Origin: Streptomyces rhizosphaerihabitans
GTDB taxonomy: Bacteria > Actinomycetota > Actinomycetes > Streptomycetales > Streptomycetaceae
DNA: 64,000 nucleotides
Assembly (NCBI RefSeq): GCF_025399795.1
Contig: NZ_JAODTZ010000018.1
Span: forward strand, 98,270-162,269
Direction: 5' to 3'
Numbering within the stretch: position 1 is the stretch's first letter; each line of letters starts with the position of its first letter. A program made the translations under genes and the position numbers. Shown in pieces: positions 9,111-15,974 of the stretch. The notes below the pieces were generated by a model. It saw only the letters and a list, made by a program, of their open reading frames with translations, did not search any database and was not told the DNA's origin.

Positions 9111-9182
9111 ATGGTAAAGATTGGGGCGCAGGCGGCCATAGCGCCCGCCACCCTGTCATTGAGTGCAAGGAAGAAGAAATGA
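9111..9182 (+). CDS. possible 23-residue upstream ORF overlapping the precursor start
   Basis: ATG at 9111 opens a 23-codon frame (MVKIGAQAAIAPATLSLSAR followed by three lysines) whose TGA overlaps the ATG of the precursor gene (ATGA). It could couple translation or be a leader peptide. It has no recognised homology and only a weak ribosome-binding signal, so it may be fortuitous. Confidence 0.25.
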   Translation: MVKIGAQAAIAPATLSLSARKKK

Positions 9183-9409
9183 CTCAGCGTTCCCTACGAG
9201 ATCTGCTTGACGAGCTCGACACCGATAAAGTCAGCATCGACGAGAGCGGTCGCATCAGAAGCAGTGACCCGAATGTCGAAGCCCGTCTGAACGAGCTGAG
9301 GGATCTCCTCGACGTGAAGAAGCTGGCGAGGATGGACGACAGCAACGGAAGCATGTGCCATTGCACCGTCCCGCCGCCCCCCATGCAGTCGGGCTGTGCG
9401 CTGCAGTGA
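9179..9409 (+). CDS. candidate RiPP precursor peptide (Cys-His-Cys / tetraproline core)
   Basis: A 76-residue peptide directly before, and overlapping by 4 bases (GTGA), a radical SAM enzyme gene. Residues 1-55 look like a leader: charged, helical, with two related segments (SLRDLLDELDTDK and RLNELRDLLDVKK). The C-terminal 20 or so residues are different in kind: SMCHCTVPPPPMQSGCALQ, with Cys60, Cys62 and Cys73, a four-proline run and no acidic residues. Start ATG 9179 has AAGGAAGAAGA just upstream. Length, leader/core contrast and coupling to a radical SAM gene are the hallmarks of a ribosomally made, modified peptide. The modification is unknown; Cys-derived thioethers (sactipeptide/ranthipeptide type) are one possibility. 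I do not recognise the family. Confidence 0.75.
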   Translation: MTQRSLRDLLDELDTDKVSIDESGRIRSSDPNVEARLNELRDLLDVKKLARMDDSNGSMCHCTVPPPPMQSGCALQ

Positions 9410-10482
9410 CTGATACCGCTGCCATCCCAGGCGTCCTGGACGAGGAAATCCTAACGGCCTTCAGCGATGAGATCCTGCATCTCATCGTGCTCCCTACTGA
9501 ACAGTGCAACTTTCGCTGCGTCTACTGCTACGAGGACTTCAGCGTAGGCACCATGAAGGCTCCCGTAGTTACGGGTGTAAAGCGGCTATTGGAACGTCGA
9601 ATCCCTACCCTCAGGCAGCTCCACATCGGCTGGTTCGGTGGGGAGCCGTTGATCGCCCAGAAGGTAATCGAGGATATCTCTGAATCGGTACTGATGCTCA
9701 CACGCACGGCGCCTGGAATCACCTACACGAGCGAGGTAACAACCAACGCTTATAAGCTCGACCTGGCGACCGCCAAACGGCTGCACAAGCTCAACATTCG
9801 ACACTATCAGATCACGCTTGACGGTCCTGAAAAATTTCATGACCGAACGCGCATTCGACGCGATGGGGGAGGGTCATTCCAAAAGATTTGGACCAATCTC
9901 CTGGACCTTAGATCGAGTTCTCTCGACATCAGCGTAACCCTGCGGGTACATGTCACGCCAGCTAACTTGGATGTGATGCCTGAATTTCTACTCGGAATTC
10001 GCAAGGAATTCCTGAAGGACAGCAGATTCGTCATCCTCCCCAAGGCTGTGGGCCACTGGGGTGGCCCAAATGATAGTGAATTCAATGTCCTGGGGCATGC
10101 TGAAGCAACTCAAGCGGTCAGCGCGCTAGAGGAGCTTATTCGCGGGCAAGCTGGGAGCGAAAAGGTCTACCGCCCAGGCAACGTCTGTTATGCGTCTCGA
10201 CCTAACTCGCTCCTAATTAGGGCTTCTGGTGACGTTGGGAAGTGCACAGTAGCGTTGTCTGACCCCGCAAACAGCATTGGCCGTCTGCTTGAGGATGGCA
10301 CTCTCGAATTGCGGGAGGAAAGTCTGGGGCCCTGGCTCAGGGGCTGGAGCAAGGATTCTTCCAAGGCTCTTGGGTGTCCACTTGTGGGTCTCCCGCGATC
10401 TGCAGGAGAACCGGTTCTCATGCAGATCGGAGTCCGTCCCCCTGGCTCTACAAAGAGTGGCGATGTCGAAGTCGGTAAATGA
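9406..10482 (+). CDS. radical SAM peptide-modifying enzyme, SPASM/twitch-like
   Basis: 358 residues from GTG 9406, which overlaps the precursor stop. The radical SAM cluster motif is CNFRCVYC (Cys34, Cys38, Cys41), followed by the SAM-binding GGEP (78-81). The C-terminal region has GNVCYASRPNSLLIRASGDV, GKC and ALGCP with Cys261, Cys280 and Cys324: the spacing of a SPASM/twitch auxiliary-cluster region, but with fewer cysteines than a full SPASM domain. It probably generates a radical on the neighbouring precursor and makes a Cys- or carbon-centred crosslink. The last 30 residues could be out of frame: another frame gives LPAICRR-like sequence, so a frameshift near 10390 cannot be excluded. 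The 3' end overlaps the next gene by 20 bases. Confidence 0.88.
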   Translation: MTDTAAIPGVLDEEILTAFSDEILHLIVLPTEQCNFRCVYCYEDFSVGTMKAPVVTGVKRLLERRIPTLRQLHIGWFGGEPLIAQKVIEDISESVLMLTRTAPGITYTSEVTTNAYKLDLATAKRLHKLNIRHYQITLDGPEKFHDRTRIRRDGGGSFQKIWTNLLDLRSSSLDISVTLRVHVTPANLDVMPEFLLGIRKEFLKDSRFVILPKAVGHWGGPNDSEFNVLGHAEATQAVSALEELIRGQAGSEKVYRPGNVCYASRPNSLLIRASGDVGKCTVALSDPANSIGRLLEDGTLELREESLGPWLRGWSKDSSKALGCPLVGLPRSAGEPVLMQIGVRPPGSTKSGDVEVGK

Positions 10483-11665
10483 TTTCCTGTATCACTATCA
10501 TCGAATTCCCCGTTCCCCTTTGGGGTGCTGGTCTGAAAGGCTGATCGAGTTTTTCCAGAGGGGCACTCCGCCAGAGTCCGATGAACGCGCGAAGGTAATT
10601 TCATCTCTTAGTAACGCCGCTCTGGTATTTGCCTATCTAGGGGACCTAGATAGGGCAAGAAAGATCTGCGAAGCGCAACTCTTCTGGATCGCAAATCAAG
10701 CGGATGGTCTCCCTCCGAGACGGTCGGCCCATCTTCTCCACCTGGCTCTCGACCCGTGGGTGAATATGGGGCGCTTGCTGGGATTCAAAGGGGAAACAAA
10801 AGGCGCCTTGGCGCATTTTTCTGATGTCTACTCGATTAACTTGGGTAGAGAGGTTCACCTTGGGCCGTGTCGAATCACTCCACAGATCTGGTCGGTGATC
10901 CTGGACGATGATCCGGACATGAAGGGAGTTCCTCGAGCTGTCTACGTGATCGACTCTCTAAAGGCATTCTTCCAGGCCCGAGATTTTCACGGTGCACTCG
11001 AGTTCATTAGCAGCCTGAAATTCATCGAGCATGCTGGAATCCGCTCCCTGGTGAACGAGGGTGAACTGATCCCCTATCCACGGAAAGGGTTGCACTATCT
11101 GGTTAACGAGGGGATGACAATCGCTAAATCCCGTCTTGGCTGGCATGGCGACGTTCTCGAGAGCGCAACTAGTCTTCCAGTCGGCGTGGATATGTACTAC
11201 CAGGCTGTCATGATGCTCTATGGCATGGAAAGCCGTCTGGCACTGGGGCAGGAAACTGCTGTCCTGATTCGAAAGTTGGCTATTCTGGTAATTGGTGGAA
11301 CCTTTGATTCCATCCCGCCAACGACGATGTTGCGGTTTATCGAAAAGTATGGTGATTTACTTGAGAGACTCAAGGAAGATGAACTCGCGCTTGGCGTTTA
11401 CATGAAAGGTGTTCGGCTGGCCCGGAGGATTAACGACCAAGTCTCTGAATGGACTTTTCTGAGGTCCTTGATGCTACTGGGGGTCTACTCCGAGGAGCAA
11501 GAAGATTGGAGACTTTCATACGAGCGGCTAATCGCTGGCTGTGAATATGGCGTTGTGTGTAGGGTTGAAGGTAAGACCCATTCGCCAGCCTGGTCGGGGA
11601 GTGTATACGAGAGGCTGCTAGAAGTAGTAAAGAATCTTACGGGTGCCACGGAGATTTTGACCTGA
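10463..11665 (+). CDS. helical TPR-like protein of the RiPP-like cassette
   Basis: 400 residues, mostly alpha-helical with repeated aromatic/alanine-rich helix pairs (for example SNAALVFAYLGDLDRARKIC near residue 50, and ELALGVYMKGVRLARRIN near 310), suggesting tetratricopeptide-type solenoid repeats. No catalytic motif is seen. Start ATG 10463 lies inside the radical SAM gene, so the two are co-transcribed. Codon 299 (11357-11359) is a TTA leucine codon, rare in Streptomyces and read by the bldA tRNA, implying developmental control. It may present the precursor to the enzyme, act as an immunity factor, or regulate; I cannot tell which. Confidence 0.75.
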   Translation: MSKSVNDFLYHYHRIPRSPLGCWSERLIEFFQRGTPPESDERAKVISSLSNAALVFAYLGDLDRARKICEAQLFWIANQADGLPPRRSAHLLHLALDPWVNMGRLLGFKGETKGALAHFSDVYSINLGREVHLGPCRITPQIWSVILDDDPDMKGVPRAVYVIDSLKAFFQARDFHGALEFISSLKFIEHAGIRSLVNEGELIPYPRKGLHYLVNEGMTIAKSRLGWHGDVLESATSLPVGVDMYYQAVMMLYGMESRLALGQETAVLIRKLAILVIGGTFDSIPPTTMLRFIEKYGDLLERLKEDELALGVYMKGVRLARRINDQVSEWTFLRSLMLLGVYSEEQEDWRLSYERLIAGCEYGVVCRVEGKTHSPAWSGSVYERLLEVVKNLTGATEILT

Positions 11666-11709
11666 TCGCGCAAGAGCCTGGCTGCAGGATGGTGTGTCAT
11701 TGCTTGATG

Positions 11710-11732
11710 GGATCTCACGCCTCGTGAGATCC
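11710..11732 (+). terminator. short perfect hairpin between the TPR-like and DUF6065 genes
   Basis: GGATCTCACG and CGTGAGATCC form a perfect 10-bp stem with a 3-nt loop, 45 bp after the stop of the TPR-like gene and 60 bp before the DUF6065 start. No U-run follows. It could be a terminator/attenuator setting the level of the last gene, or an operator. Confidence 0.5.
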
Positions 11733-11792
11733 TTAGCGTCAGGCCCTTGTTGGTGACCCTGATGGGCCGGAGACGACCCACGAGGAGTCTTG

Positions 11793-12626
11793 ATGGGAAG
11801 CAGTAACCTGACTTTGACGGCGTACTCGCTATGCAGTCAGGTTATGCCGATCACGGTGGCGTCGCCAAACCGCGACTGGATGTCAGTGACTGATCAGAGG
11901 TTCGCCAATCGCTGCTTGCCTCTTCTTATTGCGAATCAGAGTGGCTGGGTAATCCATAACACTGTTGACTTCCAGGCGAAGTGGAGTGGCGGCGACTGCA
12001 AAAAATCGCTAGTTATTACACACGACCGGAGCGGGCCCGCTCCGTTGGCCCGTAGTCATTTTGGTCATGGTATTATCACGTGGGATATCCCGTATCTTTT
12101 CCGTACGCCGCCCGGGTATAATTTGCTTGTCCGTGGCCCCGCGAACTACCCCAAGGATGGGGTGTGTGCGCTGGAGGGTGTTGTAGAGACGGACTGGACG
12201 GCTGCAACGTTTACCATGAACTGGAAAATGACACGTCCCTTCACGGAAGTCGCCTTCGAAGAGGGTGAAACGATTTGCATGGTCGTGCCTCAGCGTCGCG
12301 GTGAGCTGGAAGCATTCCAGCCAGAGGTGCGGAGTCTAGAGTCCCACGCTGAAGAGAAACGCCGGTGTAAAGCATTTACTGCTTCGCGTCAAGCCTTTCT
12401 GGAACGACTTCCGGATCTCGGGCCGTCAGAGGCGAAATGGCAGAAGAACTACTTCCGCGGCCGCGATGCTGAGGGCAACACCCCTATGCCGGAGCATCAG
12501 ACCCGACTTCACCTCCAGCCGTTCGGAACACCGGGCAGTGAGGGGCGCGAATGCCAACCAGACTGCACCAGTCAGGCCACTAAAGCGGAAGCGGTGCCCG
12601 CCGGAGCGGGATGCAGTTGCGGCTGA
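11793..12626 (+). CDS. DUF6065 family protein
   Basis: 277 residues matching DUF6065 as I know it: RDWMSVTDQRFANRCLPLLI, NQSGWVIHN, SHFGHGIITWDIPYLFRTPP, GYNLLVRGPANYPKDG, ETDWTAATFTMNWKMTRP, ICMVVPQRRGELEAF. The function of the family is unknown; the conserved aromatic and Asp/Glu/His residues suggest a beta-rich, possibly metal-dependent enzyme. ATG 11793 is chosen over TTG 11790 because GAGGAG lies 6 nt upstream. The C-terminal 40 residues (about 238-277) are unusual, with CQPDC and a terminal GCSCG. Same strand and same A/T-richer composition as the precursor and radical SAM genes, so likely part of that cassette. Confidence 0.85.
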   Translation: MGSSNLTLTAYSLCSQVMPITVASPNRDWMSVTDQRFANRCLPLLIANQSGWVIHNTVDFQAKWSGGDCKKSLVITHDRSGPAPLARSHFGHGIITWDIPYLFRTPPGYNLLVRGPANYPKDGVCALEGVVETDWTAATFTMNWKMTRPFTEVAFEEGETICMVVPQRRGELEAFQPEVRSLESHAEEKRRCKAFTASRQAFLERLPDLGPSEAKWQKNYFRGRDAEGNTPMPEHQTRLHLQPFGTPGSEGRECQPDCTSQATKAEAVPAGAGCSCG

Positions 12627-13094
12627 CCAGCCGCTCTACGACGCGTGATGGTGGTTACAGTTCGGCAATCACCGCCACCGCAGTCATTTTCTGGCCGACC
12701 CGGCCTGCTAGACCCCGATGACCTCCCAGCCGATAGTTCGAGGCGAAGAGGTCATGCAAGAACCGTGCCAGATCGCGCGGGGGATGGTGGGGACCAACCC
12801 GCCGGCCAGCCAGGCCCCGTTGCCGCTCCGCCGCAGGTCAGTAACCGCCCGTAGATAGCCCAAGCTTCCCAAGCTGAGCTCCCGGAGAGGCACCCATCGA
12901 CCATAGAGGCTGGGGCGCCGTTTCCATGAAGCAATACCTCGCCTCGATCGCCCAGGGTTGGGTACGGCCAGAGTCGTGTCTGGTGCACGCGGGTTGGTCA
13001 CCCGTAGGCGTGCGCTGGTTGATCGTGCGCGACTAGGGGAGCTGGTTCGGGCATGGCGGTTGGCGCTGCTCAGGGTTCGGAAGAAGGCGACGTC
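12627..13094. other. gene-free stretch with a degenerate copy of the next gene's upstream region
   Basis: No intact gene. From about 12959 to 13072 the sequence is a diverged copy of 13390-13496, the region just before and including the start of the phosphotransferase gene at 13478. Confidence 0.55.
12959..13072 (+). repeat. degenerate direct repeat, copy 1 (partner 13390-13496)
   Basis: The best segment, GCGCGACTAGGGGAGCTGGT followed by a start-like GGGCATGG(C/T)GGTTG(G/A)CGCTGCTC, occurs at 13027-13071 and 13451-13495. Copy 1 contains the ribosome site and first codons of a phosphotransferase-like gene (MAVGAAQG against MVVDAARS) and then runs into an IS5 fragment, so it is a truncated second copy of that gene. 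Confidence 0.7.
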
Positions 13095-13290
13095 GACGGA
13101 TCGTGAACGCGATCTTCTATGTGGCGCGGACCGGGTGCGCCTGGTGCCAGCTGCCGAAAGACTGCCCGCGTTGGCCCACTGTGTACTGCTACTTCAGCTG
13201 GTGCACGACGACAGCACTGTCGAGCAGGTCCAGGACACGTTGCGCGGCTGGGTCCGCGCGACTGACGGCCGCAATGCAGAGCCGAGCTGA
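13095..13290 (+). pseudogene. fragment of IS5-family transposase (DUF4096 N-terminal region)
   Basis: The frame from 13103 reads MNAIFYVARTGCAWCQLPKD followed by WPTVYCYFSW, the characteristic N-terminal block of IS5-type transposases (usually AILYVLRTGCAWRQLP). A shift in frame near 13200 continues as STVEQVQDTLRGWVRATDGR. Both ends are missing. It sits between the two copies of the phosphotransferase start region. Confidence 0.8.
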
Positions 13291-13477
13291 TCGGCTCGGA
13301 GTCTGTGCGCACGGGGCGCCGACGCCCTCAGCTGATGGTCCGTGGCTGCAGGTAGCGTCACGTCTCCCCTCGCGTCGACCTGCCGCAGATGGGTACGGTC
13401 AATGTCGGCTCTGGCGCGTCGGGTTGGTCCCCTGCCGCGCCAGCGGATCGCGCGCGACTAGGGGAGCTGGTGCGGGC

Positions 13478-14392
13478 ATGGTGGTTGACGCTGCTCGATC
13501 GGGGGACGGGTTCACGTCGGCGGGGGCGACGCGGGTGATGGTTGCCGCGTGCCGGGCTGCGGGGCTCGATGACAGAAGGGCGGAGTTGATCCGTCTCGGA
13601 GAAAACGCGTTGTTCCGGCTGGCTTCTGTGCCGGTGATCGTGCGGGTGGCCCGCGGGGAAGAGTGGCTGCCGAAGTCGCGCAACGAGGTGGCTGTGGCGC
13701 GGTGGCTGGCGGCGGAAGGGTTTCCCGCTGCGCGCGTCGTTGAGGATCTTGAACAGCCCTTCATGGTCGGCGGCCACCCTGTGACGTTCTGGCATCTGAT
13801 CGAGGAGGGGGATCGCAAGGCAACGTACGGGGAGCTGGGCGCGATCCTGAGGGATCTGCACTCCTTGACGCTGCCGGCTGACCTGGAGCTGCCCTCGTTC
13901 GATCCCTTTGACAAGCAGGAGTTGCGGCTCGATCGGGCGGTGATTCCTGGGGATGACAAGGTCTTCCTGCGGAAGCGGTGGCGGGAGCTGCGGGACAAGT
14001 TCGAAGAGTTGCGGTTCGAGAGTCCCAAGGGGCCGGTGCACGGTGATGCTCACGTGCAGAACCTCATGGTGGACGATCAAGGGCGCGTGATCCTGATCGA
14101 CTTCGAGGCCTTCTGCTTCGATCATCCTGAGTGGGACCAGATGGTCACCGCCGTCGAGCACCACAGTCTTGGATGGCAGACCGACGAGCAGTACGCCGAC
14201 TTCGTCAGGGCCTACGGGCGGGATCTGTACGAGTGGCACGGATACGAGACGCTGCGCGGGTTGCAGGAGTTCGGCATGACGACGTGGCTGATGCAGAACG
14301 TGCAGGAGGACGAGCGGACGGCGGCTGAGTATCGCCGGCGTATCGCTGGGCTGCGCAATGACGACGGGCCTCGGGACTGGCGTCCCTGGTAG
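13478..14392 (+). CDS. aminoglycoside phosphotransferase (APH)-family protein
   Basis: 304 residues with the APH/choline-kinase fold signature: GLDDRRAELIRLGENALFRL in the nucleotide-binding lobe, the Brenner motif GPVHGDAHVQNLMVDD (catalytic Asp in HGDxHxxN) and ILIDFEAF with the metal-binding Asp. It transfers phosphate from ATP to a small molecule; whether that is an antibiotic is unknown. Start ATG 13478 follows AGGGGAG by 11 nt. It is convergent with the NsdA-like gene, 3 bp apart. A broken duplicate of its 5' end lies about 425 bp upstream, so this gene was duplicated and one copy destroyed by an IS5 element. Confidence 0.85.
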   Translation: MVVDAARSGDGFTSAGATRVMVAACRAAGLDDRRAELIRLGENALFRLASVPVIVRVARGEEWLPKSRNEVAVARWLAAEGFPAARVVEDLEQPFMVGGHPVTFWHLIEEGDRKATYGELGAILRDLHSLTLPADLELPSFDPFDKQELRLDRAVIPGDDKVFLRKRWRELRDKFEELRFESPKGPVHGDAHVQNLMVDDQGRVILIDFEAFCFDHPEWDQMVTAVEHHSLGWQTDEQYADFVRAYGRDLYEWHGYETLRGLQEFGMTTWLMQNVQEDERTAAEYRRRIAGLRNDDGPRDWRPW

Positions 14393-14395
14393 CCG

Positions 14396-15766
14396 CTATT
14401 CGTCGTCCAGGCGGGCGAGGGCGTCGTGCACCTGGTCGTTGAAGGCGGCCACGACGGGGTTCGCAGCGTGGATGCTCACTTCGGTTTGGAAGTCGGTCAC
14501 GTAGCGCTGGAAGCGGGAGGACTGGAGGGTGTCTCCGCCGTCCACGGCCAGACTGGCTGTCGTGACGGCGGCTTCCAGTTCACCGTTCAGCAGGTGGCTT
14601 TGGGCGAGCACCATGCGGCAGAACCCCAGGGTGCGGGCGTACTTCGGGTCTGTCTGATCGACTGCGCGTTGCGCTGCCTCGATGGATTCGCGTCGCATCT
14701 TGAGGTCGCGGAAGCAGTGGCAGAGTTCGCCCATGAGTTCCGCGGAGTCGAAGTAGTCGAGCCACGCGGGGTCGTCGGCGGTGTCGGCATGCTCGAAGTG
14801 GCGTTCCGCTTCGTTCATCGCCCGGCCGGCGCCGATCGAGTCTCCTCCATTGGCCAGGGCACGGGCTTCCATGGCTGAGTAGTTCGCCATGGCTCGTGGC
14901 GTGGCCCGGCCCTTGGCACCTTCGACGGCGGCGCGCGCGAGTTGTATGGCCTGGGCGTGGTTGCCCAGGTAGTTGGCTTGGTGGCTGAGGTTGCCGAGGA
15001 TGCGGGCACCGAACATGCGGTCGTCGATGACCTGTGACAGACGCAGTGTCGACGTCAGGTAGCGGTGGGCGAGTCGCTGGTTTCCGGTGTCGTACGAGGT
15101 CCATGCGAGGAGCTGCGAGACCTCGGCAGCGGCGCCGAATAAGGCGGTGCCGACCTTCTCGCTGTAGCTGGCCTCCAGGAGCGGAAGGACCTCCTGGCGG
15201 AAGTAGTGGCGCAGTGCCCGGTGGCCGTGGCCTCCGCCGTACTTGAAATCGAGCTGCATGAACATGCTTGCCGCATCTCGGATGGCCCGCACGTCGCGCA
15301 TGCCGATGCGTTGGTGAGCGGGCCTGTCGGCCTCGACGCCGTCGGGGCGCGCGATCATCCACGACAAGACCGCTGAGTTGAGATCAGTGTCCGCGATCGT
15401 CAGATGGTCGGGGGTCACGGCTTCAACGCGCTCGTCGGCAAGTCCTTCGAGCATGGACAGCACGTCAGACACGGTGCCCGGGTAGCCGATCGGCTGCGGC
15501 GCCGACTGCTGGAGCTGGCGGAAGAAGCCGAGGTCGGCCGGTGTGATGCGACGGTTCAGCTTGGCACTGAGAACGTCCGCCATGACGGCCGCCGTCTGGG
15601 GCTGGATGCCCGCGCCGTCTCGCCAACGCTGCACGGCGACGTGCGTCGTCCCGAGACTCGTTCCGCGCTGGGCCGCGGCGTCCTGCATCCGCTTGGCGAG
15701 CCCCTTGTTGGAGACGTTCGCTTCGGTCATGACCGCGATCAACTGTGCGTTCGGCTCTCGGCTCAT
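14396..15766 (-). CDS. NsdA-like transcriptional regulator with TPR region
   Basis: 456 residues. The N-terminal 90 or so form a HTH-like region (IAVMTEANVSNKGLAKRMQD, HVAVQRWRDG, ADVLSAKLNRRITPADLG); the rest are helical repeats typical of the NsdA group of Streptomyces regulators that repress development and antibiotic synthesis. The start is set at the ATG at 15766 (MSREPNAQL), close after CAGGGGAGC; a longer frame upstream lacks homology. Codon 209 (15140-15142) is TTA, so translation may depend on bldA tRNA. It is divergent from an RsbW-like ATPase gene across a cluster of GTTCA/TGAAC half sites. A paralogue lies at 53550-54959. Confidence 0.8.
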   Translation of the reverse strand: MSREPNAQLIAVMTEANVSNKGLAKRMQDAAAQRGTSLGTTHVAVQRWRDGAGIQPQTAAVMADVLSAKLNRRITPADLGFFRQLQQSAPQPIGYPGTVSDVLSMLEGLADERVEAVTPDHLTIADTDLNSAVLSWMIARPDGVEADRPAHQRIGMRDVRAIRDAASMFMQLDFKYGGGHGHRALRHYFRQEVLPLLEASYSEKVGTALFGAAAEVSQLLAWTSYDTGNQRLAHRYLTSTLRLSQVIDDRMFGARILGNLSHQANYLGNHAQAIQLARAAVEGAKGRATPRAMANYSAMEARALANGGDSIGAGRAMNEAERHFEHADTADDPAWLDYFDSAELMGELCHCFRDLKMRRESIEAAQRAVDQTDPKYARTLGFCRMVLAQSHLLNGELEAAVTTASLAVDGGDTLQSSRFQRYVTDFQTEVSIHAANPVVAAFNDQVHDALARLDDE

Positions 15767-15830
15767 GCTCCCCTGCCAACCCGAGAATGACAGCGAACAT
15801 TCATCGTGGCACAGAGCTACGACATTGGAG

Positions 15831-15919
15831 GGGTTCATCAGTGAACCCCCTTTGCATTTGCCGGTGTTCACGTGAACCCCCTGGTGAACGCTCCCGGTTC
15901 CGCGGCCCGCGCCGTTCAC
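15831..15919. promoter_or_regulatory. cluster of GTTCA/TGAAC palindromic half sites
   Basis: GGGTTCA-TCAG-TGAACCC (15831-15848) is a perfect 7+7 inverted repeat; GTTCACGTGAAC (15866-15877) is a perfect 12-bp palindrome; further half sites lie at about 15884 (TGAAC) and 15915 (GTTCA). Six half sites in under 90 bp lie between divergent regulator and ATPase genes. This looks like an operator array, plausibly autoregulation by the NsdA-like protein. Confidence 0.65.
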
Positions 15920-15974
15920 TGTTCTGCACGGAGCGACGAGCTACAGGGCTCGTCGGCAGTCGGCAGGGGACGCA

